Made by a program: the position numbers and the translations under genes. Positions 39,176 to 47,889 of a stretch of 64,000 nt of DNA are shown one piece after another (position 1 is the first letter of the stretch; each line of letters opens with the position of its first letter). The notes under the pieces were generated by a model. That model searched no databases, was not told where the DNA came from, and worked only from the letters and a program-made list of their open reading frames with translations. The stretch is from contig JAEXNR010000014.1 in assembly GCA_023439505.1 (NCBI GenBank), forward strand, positions 1 through 64,000. Direction: 5' to 3'. Origin of the DNA: Bacillota bacterium. GTDB lineage: Bacteria > Bacillota > Clostridia > Lachnospirales > Lachnospiraceae.

Positions 39176-40204
39176 TTATTTTAGTTTCTTAAATTCATGA
39201 GACGCTTCGATAAACTGATTCAATTTATTCTGTGCTGCCCCGCTGCTGATAATCTCGTTGGCAAGTCCGATGCCTTCCTTTAAATTATCTGCTTTGTCTG
39301 CGGCCAGCAAAACAGCAGCTGAGTTTAGTACGACGGCCTGACGCCGCGGTCCCTTATCTTTGCCGGAAAACACATCCTTTATCATAACCGCATTGGCCTC
39401 CGGTGTACCAGTCTCAATATCCGAAAGACTGCACCTTCGGATTCCCACCTCCTCAGGAAGGAATTCATGAGCGCAAATCTGCCCATGATATAATTCTCTG
39501 ATATAGGTCTTCCCCATCATGGAAATCTCATCCGATCCATCCTCTCCATGAACAAAGATTGCCTTTGTATAACCCAGTGCATCCGCAACCCGGACAACAA
39601 TATCCAGCATATCCTGCTGATTTACCCCCATCACATGCCTTGTGGCAATGGGGTTAATCAAAGGCCCTATCATGGTGTAAAACAGCGTTCTGATTCCAAG
39701 ATCTCGTTCTACAGGAAAGATGCGTTCCATCAACGGATGAAACAGGGGAGCATATAGAAACCCAATACCCACATTCTCTATAAGCTTCTCCACCCCTCTT
39801 GGGCTTTGCATAATGTAAACACCCAACGCTTCCAGGACATCCGCGCTGCCGGAAAGACCGGTGATGGATTTACTTCCATGCTTTGCAACCGGAATTCCCG
39901 CTGCCGCAGCTAATATCGCAGATGCGGTGGAAATATTAAAGGTATTTAATCCGCTCCCGGTTCCACAGGTGTCAAGCATCTCCCCCGATATGTCCGGCGC
40001 AATCTTTACGCACAGATCCTTCATCGCCCTTGCCATTGCCGTGATCTCAGTTATTGTAGCCCCCTTCATCTGCATTGCAGTCTGAAATCCGGCAATCTGG
40101 GCATCCGTTAGTTCATCCCGGTCAATCGCAACAAATAATTGATAGACTTCCTCCTGCGTAAGATCCTGCCTTGCCATTAATTTTTTTAATACTTCCCGAA
40201 TCAT
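39176..40204 (-). CDS. Second, divergent anthranilate phosphoribosyltransferase-like protein
   Basis: A 342-residue paralogue of TrpD and the last gene of the trp operon. It keeps the family fold and many motifs (TFNIST, VAKHG, GSADVLEALG, the acidic pair in EDGSDEIS). The PRPP loop reads CGTGSGLN rather than GTGGDE, so the usual GD pair is lost, and KHGNRSVSSKCG has become KHGSKSITGLSG. It may have a different acceptor or reduced activity. ATG 40204 follows AGAGGA; the frame starts at a GTG seven codons earlier. It begins 55 bases after trpA. Confidence 0.85.
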   Translation of the reverse strand: MIREVLKKLMARQDLTQEEVYQLFVAIDRDELTDAQIAGFQTAMQMKGATITEITAMARAMKDLCVKIAPDISGEMLDTCGTGSGLNTFNISTASAILAAAAGIPVAKHGSKSITGLSGSADVLEALGVYIMQSPRGVEKLIENVGIGFLYAPLFHPLMERIFPVERDLGIRTLFYTMIGPLINPIATRHVMGVNQQDMLDIVVRVADALGYTKAIFVHGEDGSDEISMMGKTYIRELYHGQICAHEFLPEEVGIRRCSLSDIETGTPEANAVMIKDVFSGKDKGPRRQAVVLNSAAVLLAADKADNLKEGIGLANEIISSGAAQNKLNQFIEASHEFKKLK

Positions 40205-40259
40205 TTTATTCCTCTCTGATATCACTTCGTGTTTCTGACATCCGGTTTATAGACCCTAT

Positions 40260-41030
40260 CTATCCCATATATGATTTCATTTGTTTAACATATTCCTTAA
40301 CATAAGGAACACATTCCTTACCATATTCTGCAACAATTTTTACGATCGCACTTCCTACAATTACACCGTCAGATTGCTCTGCCATTTCCCTGGCCTGTTC
40401 CGGAGTGGAAATTCCAAACCCTACGGCGCAGAAAATATCATTGACTGCCTTAACTTCCTGAATCATCTCCCCAACTATGGAACTGATTTCACTTCTTACC
40501 CCTGTTACCCCCATGGAAGAAACACAATAGATAAATCCTTTGGCATCCTTTGCGATCATGCGGATTCTGTCTCCTGACGTGGGTGCTATCATGGAAATCA
40601 GTACAACGCCATGGGCATCACATGCCGGCAGAAACTCTTCTCTTTCTTCATAGGGCAGATCCGGGATAATCAGCGCATCCACACCTGCGCTTTGACATTG
40701 CTTCATGAAGCGTTCAATTCCATAGGTAAACACCGGATTCACATAGGTCATAAATGCAATTGGAATATCGCAGGTCCTTCTGATGTCCGCCACCATATCA
40801 AATAATTGATCCGTCGTCGTACCGGCAGACAATGCTCTTTCATCGGCAGCCTGAATTACAGGCCCTTCCGCAACCGGATCCGAAAAGGGTATCCCCAGCT
40901 CAATCAGGTCAGCACCTGCCTCCGCCATGGTATATACCAGCTCCTGCGTCACCGCAAGGGATGGGTCTCCTGCTGTAATAAAAGGGATAAATGCTTTCCC
41001 CGATGAAAATGCGCGCTCAATTCTATTCAT
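40260..41030 (-). CDS. trpA: Tryptophan synthase alpha subunit
   Basis: Cleaves indole-3-glycerol phosphate to indole, which passes to the beta subunit. The 256-residue barrel carries the catalytic Glu in ADLIELGIPFSDPVAEGPVIQ (Glu and Asp both present) and the phosphate loop VGFGISTPEQ. ATG 41030 is used; it overlaps the last codons of the trpF-trpB fusion by 8 bases and has a G-rich weak ribosome site, so translation is probably coupled. Length is normal (about 260). Confidence 0.95.
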   Translation of the reverse strand: MNRIERAFSSGKAFIPFITAGDPSLAVTQELVYTMAEAGADLIELGIPFSDPVAEGPVIQAADERALSAGTTTDQLFDMVADIRRTCDIPIAFMTYVNPVFTYGIERFMKQCQSAGVDALIIPDLPYEEREEFLPACDAHGVVLISMIAPTSGDRIRMIAKDAKGFIYCVSSMGVTGVRSEISSIVGEMIQEVKAVNDIFCAVGFGISTPEQAREMAEQSDGVIVGSAIVKIVAEYGKECVPYVKEYVKQMKSYMG

Positions 41031-42822
41031 AGATTTGTACCCCCCTGTATCTGGCGATTGCTGCCACATCTTTATCTCCTCTGCCGGATAAGTTAATTAC
41101 AATAATCTGATCTTTGCTCATGGTTGGTGCCAGCTTTCTCGCATAAGCTACTGCATGAGCACTTTCAATGGCCGGAATGATTCCCTCCTTACGGGAGAGA
41201 TATTCAAACGCCTCCACCGCTTCCTGATCTGTTACCGGAACATATTGTGCCCTGTTAGTATCCTTGAGGAAGGCATGTTCCGGACCTACTCCCGGATAAT
41301 CCAGTCCCGCGGAGATGGAATAAACCGGCGCAATCTGTCCGTATTCGTCCTGACAGAAATAGGACTTCATCCCATGGAAGATACCAAGCGTTCCCGTCGC
41401 CATGGTGGCAGCCGTCCGGTCGGTATCAACTCCAAGTCCTGCAGCCTCACAGCCAATCAGCTGAACCTGTGTATCCTTTATAAACTCATGGAAGATTCCC
41501 ATGGCATTGCTGCCGCCGCCCACACAGGCAATCACCGCATCCGGCAATTTCTGTTCGGCAAGCAGTATCTGTTCTTTTACCTCTTTCCCGATAATACTTT
41601 GAAAGTCTCTTACCAGAGTTGGGAATGGATGAGGCCCCATAACGGATCCAAAGATATAATGGGTATCCTCCACCCGTTTGGTCCATTCACGCATTGCCTC
41701 ATTTACTGCATCCTTTAAGGTCTGGGTGCCGGTAGTTACCGCATGTACTTTAGCACCCAGCAATTCCATTCGAAATACATTCAGTGCCTGTCTTTGGGTA
41801 TCTTCCTTTCCCATAAAGATCTCACATTCCAGACCTAATAACGCTGCTGCCGTAGCGGTTGCTACCCCATGCTGTCCGGCGCCTGTTTCTGCGATCACTC
41901 TGATCTTTCCCATCTTCCTGGCAAGCAGCGCCTGGCCCAGTACATTATTGATCTTATGGGAACCGGTATGATTCAGATCTTCTCTTTTCAGATAAATCTT
42001 CGCTCCGCCCAGATCCTGTGTCATCTTCCCTGCATAATACAAAAGGGAAGGACGCCCTGCATAATTTTTGAACAAGTCCTCCAGCTCCCTGCAGAACTCC
42101 TCGTCATTTTTATAGTGCTCATATTCTTGTTCTAATTCCAAGACAACATTCATCAGGGTTTCCGGGATATATTGTCCCCCATGAATTCCAAATCTTCCTT
42201 TTGACATCACCTTCACGCTCCTTATCTTTGTAACGATTTCCTTAATTTTATTTCCATCCTTTACCCCCATTGTTTCCACCGAACTGCTGACATCAATACA
42301 GAAAGGATGATACTGATGGATCGCCGCTGTAACATTTTCTGCATTGATCCCGCCTGCCATAAAGAAGGGCTTACTCTGACCGGTTAACACGGACCAGTCA
42401 AATGCTTCCCCGCTGCCACCGTATTCCCCTTCCTTATAGGTATCAAACAGCAGATAGTCACAGGGAAAATCAGCAAAACGGAGAATATCTTCTCTCTTAT
42501 TTACTCTGACAGCCTTAATAATCTGATTTGGAACAGCGTCTCTTAATTTCTTAACATATGCTTCCTCCTCATCTCCATGAAGCTGAATAAGATCGATCAC
42601 CCCCCTCTTGCATAAACGGATGATCGTCTCCTGCGTTTCATTTACAAATACCCCCACTGCTTGAATGGATGGATGAAGCATCGATTTTAATGCCTCAGCC
42701 GTCACTTCATCCACCCGGCGTCTGCTCTTTGCAAATACAAAACCGATATAATCAGGTCTCACCCGATTTACCGCTAAAATATCCTCCTGCCTTGACAATC
42801 CGCAAATCTTGATTAATGACAT
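41023..42822 (-). CDS. trpFB: Fused TrpF-TrpB: phosphoribosylanthranilate isomerase / tryptophan synthase beta
   Basis: One 599-residue frame holds two enzymes. Residues 1-205 are TrpF, with catalytic Cys7 in KICGLSR and the Asp in FCIDVSSSVE. Residues 210-599 are TrpB, with the PLP Lys in HTGSHKINN, the catalytic Glu in ETGAGQHGV and the GGGSNAMG phosphate loop. There is no linker: the TrpF tail IVTKIRSVKV runs straight into MSKGRFGIHGGQY, the normal beginning of TrpB. AAGGAG and an ATG are still visible at the joint (around 42208-42226), so separate TrpB synthesis is also possible. SD GGAGGAG precedes ATG 42822, which lies inside trpC. Confidence 0.95.
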   Translation of the reverse strand: MSLIKICGLSRQEDILAVNRVRPDYIGFVFAKSRRRVDEVTAEALKSMLHPSIQAVGVFVNETQETIIRLCKRGVIDLIQLHGDEEEAYVKKLRDAVPNQIIKAVRVNKREDILRFADFPCDYLLFDTYKEGEYGGSGEAFDWSVLTGQSKPFFMAGGINAENVTAAIHQYHPFCIDVSSSVETMGVKDGNKIKEIVTKIRSVKVMSKGRFGIHGGQYIPETLMNVVLELEQEYEHYKNDEEFCRELEDLFKNYAGRPSLLYYAGKMTQDLGGAKIYLKREDLNHTGSHKINNVLGQALLARKMGKIRVIAETGAGQHGVATATAAALLGLECEIFMGKEDTQRQALNVFRMELLGAKVHAVTTGTQTLKDAVNEAMREWTKRVEDTHYIFGSVMGPHPFPTLVRDFQSIIGKEVKEQILLAEQKLPDAVIACVGGGSNAMGIFHEFIKDTQVQLIGCEAAGLGVDTDRTAATMATGTLGIFHGMKSYFCQDEYGQIAPVYSISAGLDYPGVGPEHAFLKDTNRAQYVPVTDQEAVEAFEYLSRKEGIIPAIESAHAVAYARKLAPTMSKDQIIVINLSGRGDKDVAAIARYRGVQIYE

Positions 42823-43639
42823 GGTCTCCTCCAGACGATTCGTTCCTGCCTCTTAGTGCATGGATTATTTCTTTCTTCTTTTCGCTTCTCATTAAAGTCT
42901 CTCCAATAAGAACAGCATTAACTCCAGCCTCTCTTAACCGTTTTGTATCTTCCGGCGTAGAAATTCCGCTTTCTGCAACAAAGATAATCTCGGGTGGCAC
43001 CAGCTTTCTAAGACGGATACTGTTCCCAAGATCCACTTCAAAGGTTTGCAAATTCCGATTGTTCACGCCGATTACTCTTGCTCCCGCTTGTAAAGCAGAA
43101 TCTATTTCTGCTTCGGTATGAGCTTCCACCAGAGCGGATAACCCCAGTTCATCACAAATATGGATATAATTTTTTATGGTTTTCGTATCCAGCAGAGTAC
43201 AGATCAGCAGTACAGCATCCGCTCCGATTGCCTTTGCTTCGTAAATCTGATATTCGTCCACCGTAAAATCCTTACGCAGCACCGGTACGTGAACCATGCT
43301 GCTGATTTCTTCCAGATACGCATTGCTCCCCTTAAAATACTCCGGCTCCGTCAGTACGGAGATGGCATTTGCTCCGGCGGCTTCATATTCCCCGGCGATC
43401 AACTGATACGGAAATTCTTCGGCGATTACCCCTTTAGAGGGAGAAGCTTTTTTTACCTCACAGATCATGGACAACAATTCACCTTTCAGGGAATTTTCAA
43501 ATGCAAAGGCTTCTCTGCTGTGTGTTGATTGTATGAAACCATTATCATGAATGGAAGCGATTAATTCCTCCAGCGGCCGCGTTCCCTTCGCTTTTACCAC
43601 CCGTTTTCTGCTTGCCTGTGCTAACGTGTCAAGAATCAT
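42752..43639 (-). CDS. trpC: Indole-3-glycerol phosphate synthase with C-terminal extension
   Basis: Closes the indole ring. The barrel is complete: CEVKKASPSKG with the catalytic Lys, VLRKDFTVDEYQI, VGVNNRNLQTFEVD and VAESGIST. The enzyme proper ends near residue 265 (ALRGRN); the frame then runs another 25-30 codons (SSGGDHVINQD...) across the start of trpF, giving a 71-base overlap in a different frame. The tail has no resemblance to a domain and reflects the missing stop. Forty bases separate it from trpD. Confidence 0.94.
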   Translation of the reverse strand: MILDTLAQASRKRVVKAKGTRPLEELIASIHDNGFIQSTHSREAFAFENSLKGELLSMICEVKKASPSKGVIAEEFPYQLIAGEYEAAGANAISVLTEPEYFKGSNAYLEEISSMVHVPVLRKDFTVDEYQIYEAKAIGADAVLLICTLLDTKTIKNYIHICDELGLSALVEAHTEAEIDSALQAGARVIGVNNRNLQTFEVDLGNSIRLRKLVPPEIIFVAESGISTPEDTKRLREAGVNAVLIGETLMRSEKKKEIIHALRGRNESSGGDHVINQDLRIVKAGGYFSGKSGET

Positions 43640-43679
43640 TATTTACCCCATTTCCGCGCTGCTTTTACACAACTAAAAT

Positions 43680-44687
43680 TTATTCATTGGTCAGTTTAAT
43701 AAACCGGTTCAACTGTTCCATTGCCTTACCGCTGTCTATCATAAGGGCTGCAAGATCGATGCATTCTCTTAAGGTTTTATCCGGGTAAGACATCCTAAGA
43801 CACAGTGCGGAATTCAAGAGTACAATATCTCTTTTGGGTCCTTTTACTCCGCCTAGAATCTCTCTTGCAATTCCTGCATTCACCACTGAATCACCGCCAA
43901 CCAGCTCTTCCGGTTTACACAAAGTAAAACCATATTGGGTCGGATCCAGAACGAAACAGTTCGTCTGTCCCTCCTTTACCTCACATATCGTTGTTACGGC
44001 ACTTAAGGAAACCTCATCCATTCCGTCATGACCATGGACCACCATCGCTCTTTTTACACCCAGATTAGCCAGAACTCTTGCAAGGGGCTCCACCAGCTCC
44101 TCATCATATACTCCCAAAAGCTGCAGATTCGCCTGGGCCGGACTGGATAACGGTCCTAAAATATTAAATATTGTTCTGACGCCCAGTTCTCTTCTTACCG
44201 GTGCCGCATATTTCATGGATGAATGATAAATCGGTGCAAACATAAAGCACAGGCCGATCTCCTTTAATATTCTTTCACTTTTTTCTACCGGAATATCAAT
44301 CTTTACTCCCAATGCCTCCAATACGTCCGCACTTCCGCATTTGCTTGAGACACTTCTATTGCCATGCTTAGCAACAGGTACCTTCGCTGCAGAGATCACA
44401 AAGGAGGAAACCGTTGATATGTTAAAGGTAAAGGCCTCGTCTCCGCCGGTTCCGACAATATCAAGAACATCACCCTCCTTACTCAGTCTGGTTCCATGCT
44501 GCCTCATTACCATGGCGCAGCCGGTAATCTCATCAATGGTCTCCCCTTTCATACGAAGAGAGGTTAAGAATCCGGCAATCTGGGCGTTGGTGGCAGTTCC
44601 GCTCATGATCTCATCCATTACCTGTCTGGTAAGATCGATGGATAAATCTTCTTTGTTAATAATTTTATAGATTGCTTCCTGTATCAT
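43680..44687 (-). CDS. trpD: Anthranilate phosphoribosyltransferase
   Basis: Joins anthranilate and PRPP. The 335-residue protein keeps the canonical motifs VGTGGDEAFTFNIST, KHGNRSVSSKCGSAD and the acidic DE in GHDGMDEVS. ATG 44687 is chosen because GGAG of the trpG 3' end stands ten bases upstream; the frame starts at a TTG five codons earlier. Five-base gap from the trpG stop. Compare the divergent paralogue at the end of the operon. Confidence 0.96.
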   Translation of the reverse strand: MIQEAIYKIINKEDLSIDLTRQVMDEIMSGTATNAQIAGFLTSLRMKGETIDEITGCAMVMRQHGTRLSKEGDVLDIVGTGGDEAFTFNISTVSSFVISAAKVPVAKHGNRSVSSKCGSADVLEALGVKIDIPVEKSERILKEIGLCFMFAPIYHSSMKYAAPVRRELGVRTIFNILGPLSSPAQANLQLLGVYDEELVEPLARVLANLGVKRAMVVHGHDGMDEVSLSAVTTICEVKEGQTNCFVLDPTQYGFTLCKPEELVGGDSVVNAGIAREILGGVKGPKRDIVLLNSALCLRMSYPDKTLRECIDLAALMIDSGKAMEQLNRFIKLTNE

Positions 44688-44691
44688 AATT

Positions 44692-45264
44692 CTACGCTCC
44701 AATCTTTAAGAAATTTTTCATAATAGTTGCTCCCTGAGGGGTTAATATGGATTCCGGATGGAATTGAACTCCATAAATTTCATAATCTTTGTGTTTTACT
44801 GCCATAATCTCACCGTCATCATCTTCTCCGATGACAAGCAGCTCCTCTGGCAGCGTTTCCTTTGCGGCAATCAGGGAATGATATCTTGCGGCTTTGATCA
44901 CCGGCGGTAACTCCTGAAAGATTCTGCTGGAGTTCCTGATATGGATATTACTTTGTTTTCCGTGCATCAACCGTTTTGCCAGTGTAATCCGTGCACCGAA
45001 CACCTCACTGATCGCCTGATGTCCAAGACATACCCCAAGCATGGGGATCTCCCCCTTCATCTCCTGAATTAACTGCTCCATGATCCCGGCATCCTTTGGA
45101 TATCCGGGTCCCGGAGACAAAATGATATGGCTGGCCTGTAAATTTCTGATATCCTCCACTGTTAATTCATCATTCCGCACCACTTTGATTTCTTCCCCCA
45201 TTCCTCCTGCAAGCTGCACCAGGTTATAGGAAAAGCTGTCATAATTATCAAGTAAAACTATCAT
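44692..45264 (-). CDS. trpG: Anthranilate synthase glutaminase subunit
   Basis: Supplies ammonia to TrpE. The 190-residue class I amidotransferase has the oxyanion loop SPGPGYP, nucleophile Cys79 in LGVCLGHQAI and the His-Glu pair in QFHPESILTPQG. It is separate from TrpD (not fused as in enteric bacteria). Its ATG overlaps the trpE stop by 4 bases. Confidence 0.96.
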   Translation of the reverse strand: MIVLLDNYDSFSYNLVQLAGGMGEEIKVVRNDELTVEDIRNLQASHIILSPGPGYPKDAGIMEQLIQEMKGEIPMLGVCLGHQAISEVFGARITLAKRLMHGKQSNIHIRNSSRIFQELPPVIKAARYHSLIAAKETLPEELLVIGEDDDGEIMAVKHKDYEIYGVQFHPESILTPQGATIMKNFLKIGA

Positions 45265-46724
45265 AAATCATCCACCTCACTTGCCTTCATAATTGCTTCC
45301 ATTACAGCTCTTGCTTTATTGGCGGATTCTTCGTACTCTTTTTGAGCAACACTGTCTGCAACGATGCCGCCGCCCGCCTGAACATAAACTTTATGATCTT
45401 TTTTAACTGCCATTCTGATGGCGATGCAGGTATCCATATTTCCGGTAAAGTCAATGTATCCGATGGCACCTCCATAGATTCCCCTCGGAGCCGGCTCCTG
45501 TTCGTCAATAATCTCACAGGCTCTGATTTTCGGTGCTCCGGAGAGCGTTCCTGCCGGAAGGATAGCTTCCAGTGCATTCAAGGCATCCTGCCCCTCCCGT
45601 ATCGTACTTTCCACTTCCGAAGTAATATGCATGATCCTGGAGTAACGCTGTATTCTCATATAATCAGTAACATGGACACTGTTAAATTCAGATATTTTAC
45701 CCAGATCATTTCTGCCCAGATCCACCAGCATATTATGTTCTGATAATTCCTTCTCATCCTTTAACAGTTCCTCTTCAAGAGCAATATCTTCTTCCTTGTC
45801 TTTTCCTCTCGGTCTGGAACCGGCGATGGGGAATGTGGTCATCTTCCCGTCCTTTAACCTTACCAGGGTTTCGGGTGAGGTACTGATCAATTGAACATCA
45901 TCATATTGAATAAATACCATATAGGGGGAGGGATTGGTGGTTCTTAGTACACGATAGGCATTTAGAAGACTATCCTGATACTCTGTGGTAAACTGTCTTG
46001 AAATCACCGCTTGAAAAATATCGCCGTTTACGATATATTCCTTTGTCCGTTCCACCATATCGCAGTATTCCTCCTGGGTCACATTGCACTCAAATTTTGG
46101 TTTGCTCTGCGTTTTTAATTTAGCCAGGGGCATGGGGTCCAGAATCAGCCGTACCATCTGCTCCATCTGTGTCAGTGCAGTTCCGTAATTCTCAAGCACC
46201 TTATCTGTCTTCATATTTACAACGAGGCTGATCATCTGCTTCAGATGATCATATGCGATTACCTTATCAAAGAGCATCACCTCAAAATCATAGAAATCAC
46301 TGCTTTTTAACTGCAGAACCGGCTCGGCATACCCAATCATCTCGTAGGAGTAATATCCGACAAACCCTCCGCTAAACGGCGGTAATCCAGGAAGTTTCGG
46401 TGCCTTATATTCCCCCAGAATACTTCTCAGTACTTCGTAGGGATGGTCCGTCTCAATGATCTCCTTTTCTCCCCTGTCAATGACAACCTTTCGGTCCTTA
46501 CAGGTGACATGTACAATCGGCGCAAAACCAAGAAAGGAATACCTTCCCCATTTTTCTCCGCCCTCTATGCTCTCCAGCAAAAAATACCGCTCGCTGATCT
46601 GAGCTATTTTGCGAAGTAATGTGATCGGCGTAATCACGTCTGCATAAATCTCTCTGCAGATGGGTATCACACTATAATCCTTTGCCAGTGCCTCAATTTC
46701 ATTACATCCGGGAGTAATCATACT
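45261..46724 (-). CDS. trpE: Anthranilate synthase component I
   Basis: Converts chorismate to anthranilate, the first step of the pathway. The 487-residue protein begins like the family (MITPGCNEIEALAKDYSVIP) and carries the tryptophan feedback motif LLESIEGG, then the chorismate-site block SGAPKIRACEIIDE and PRGIYGGAIGYID. The frame is open for another 35 codons to an ATG at 46829, and a second ATG lies at 46772, but neither has a ribosome site. The chosen ATG has only AGGTAAGAG, so the start is uncertain. Controlled by the T-box upstream and by feedback. Confidence 0.93.
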   Translation of the reverse strand, partial: SMITPGCNEIEALAKDYSVIPICREIYADVITPITLLRKIAQISERYFLLESIEGGEKWGRYSFLGFAPIVHVTCKDRKVVIDRGEKEIIETDHPYEVLRSILGEYKAPKLPGLPPFSGGFVGYYSYEMIGYAEPVLQLKSSDFYDFEVMLFDKVIAYDHLKQMISLVVNMKTDKVLENYGTALTQMEQMVRLILDPMPLAKLKTQSKPKFECNVTQEEYCDMVERTKEYIVNGDIFQAVISRQFTTEYQDSLLNAYRVLRTTNPSPYMVFIQYDDVQLISTSPETLVRLKDGKMTTFPIAGSRPRGKDKEEDIALEEELLKDEKELSEHNMLVDLGRNDLGKISEFNSVHVTDYMRIQRYSRIMHITSEVESTIREGQDALNALEAILPAGTLSGAPKIRACEIIDEQEPAPRGIYGGAIGYIDFTGNMDTCIAIRMAVKKDHKVYVQAGGGIVADSVAQKEYEESANKARAVMEAIMKASEVDDL

Positions 46725-46867
46725 CTTACCTATATTTTCATTGATGGGATGAAAATTCCTTTCTTTTATCATTGTTTGGAAGTGATCGTATTCCCTGTCT
46801 TCACATGTGCAGCTTTCCTGGAGTACCATATTCTAGTGCCGGTAATCTAAAACACTTTTCAGAGCAA

Positions 46868-47151
46868 TAAAAAAAGCCCTCGTCCATGTAATTATACAGG
46901 GACAAAAGCTTATCACTTCTGCGGTACCACCCAAATTGTCGTATCAAAAAAACGACCACTCATTTTGCATACCATCATATGCACCCCACTGATAACGGAC
47001 AGGGTTCCCGTAAGCGCCTACTCTCAAATTGATTTTGGGCTTCCCTCGCAAGTCCATTCAAAATAACCTTTGTAACCGCATTCTCACCAACAGCGGCTCT
47101 CTGGATACAAGTAATCATTTCTACTCGTCTTGTTCATCGGTTTCTTCTATT
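46868..47151 (-). promoter_or_regulatory. Tryptophan T-box leader of the trp operon
   Basis: All T-box parts are present on the minus strand: AGAGAGCCG (47094-47102) and GTTGGTGAGAA (47081-47091) of stem I, a specifier loop with GAATGGAC in which TGG (47054-47056) reads tryptophan, the T-box TGGGTGGTACCGC (46921-46933) that binds the uncharged tRNA end, and a terminator (46869-46910) with seven T. Uncharged tRNA-Trp would favour the antiterminator and switch the operon on. The T7 tract ends about 145 bases before the chosen trpE start. Confidence 0.93.
46869..46910 (-). terminator. T-box terminator
   Basis: Stem TGTCC..TGTA / TACA..GGACG with flanking AAGC/GGGCTT pairs, followed by TTTTTTT on the minus strand. 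Confidence 0.85.
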
Positions 47152-47157
47152 AAGAAC

Positions 47158-47187
47158 ATTATAGCAACGGACAATCTTGATTGTCAA
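47158..47187 (-). promoter_or_regulatory. trp operon promoter
   Basis: TTGACA-18-TATAAT on the minus strand (47182-47187 and 47158-47163), start near 47151. The spacer contains a perfect dyad GACAATC-TT-GATTGTC (47170-47185), overlapped by GATTGTCAATC. Confidence 0.8.
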
Positions 47188-47212
47188 TCCTATTTTTATA
47201 ATTTATTTTTGA

Positions 47213-47241
47213 TTGACAGTATTATTTAAATAAGATATATT
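47213..47241 (+). promoter_or_regulatory. purE promoter
   Basis: TTGACA-17-TATATT on the plus strand, about 80 bases before purE and divergent from the trp promoter. Confidence 0.8.
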
Positions 47242-47319
47242 ATAAACACTTAACGTCCAAACAACCCAATGATGCAAGTTAATAATGATTATCTTTGGGC
47301 TTATTTCAAGGAGGTAATT

Positions 47320-47814
47320 ATGAATAAAAAAGTAGCCATTCTGATGGGCAGTGACAGTGATCTTCCTATCGTAAAAGGTGCGATCCAGGTATTAAAGAGC
47401 TTTGAGATCCCCGTAGAAGTACACGTGATGAGCGCACATCGTACGCCGGCACAAGCTTGTGAATTTGCATCCAATGCAAAATCAAACGGATTTGGAGTTG
47501 TAATCTGCGCAGCGGGAAAGGCCGCTCATCTTGCCGGTGTGATTGCGGCACATACTACCCTTCCCGTCATCGGTATTCCTATCAAATCCTCAACTTTGGA
47601 CGGATTAGATGCGCTTCTTGCCACCGTACAGATGCCAAAGGGAATCCCGGTAGCCACAGTGGCTATCGATGGTGCGGATAATGCAGGTATTCTTGCGGTT
47701 CAAATGCTTGGAATCCATGATGATGTCCTGAGTCAGAAGCTGGATAAGATGAAAGCAGATATGACGGCTGAGGTTGTAGAGAAGGACAAAAAACTTCAGA
47801 GTGAATTATTCTGA
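47320..47814 (+). CDS. purE: N5-carboxyaminoimidazole ribonucleotide mutase (class I PurE)
   Basis: Purine-biosynthesis enzyme that moves the carboxyl group of N5-CAIR to carbon 4 to give CAIR. The 164-residue protein has MGSDSDLP, VMSAHRTP (active-site His), AAGKAAHLAGV and DGLDALLATVQMP. ATG 47320 is right after AAGGAGGTAATT; the frame extends 17 codons upstream without need. It stands alone here, without purK or other pur genes, and ends at a strong terminator. Confidence 0.96.
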   Translation: MNKKVAILMGSDSDLPIVKGAIQVLKSFEIPVEVHVMSAHRTPAQACEFASNAKSNGFGVVICAAGKAAHLAGVIAAHTTLPVIGIPIKSSTLDGLDALLATVQMPKGIPVATVAIDGADNAGILAVQMLGIHDDVLSQKLDKMKADMTAEVVEKDKKLQSELF

Positions 47815-47821
47815 TCCAATC

Positions 47822-47871
47822 AGAGGCCTGTTCTGACTTATCTCCGGATAAATCAGAACAGGCCTCTTTCT
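47822..47871. terminator. Strong bidirectional terminator after purE
   Basis: Perfect 15-bp stem AGAGGCCTGTTCTGA with its complement, further pairs in the loop (TTATC/GATAA), then TTTC. Lies between two converging genes. Confidence 0.85.
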
Positions 47872-47889
47872 GCTGCTATCAATGTTATT

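Noticed and set aside
46725..46829. N-terminal extension of TrpE to the ATG at 46829
   Set aside because: No ribosome site and no similarity to TrpE before residue 36 of that frame; the family normally begins at MITP.
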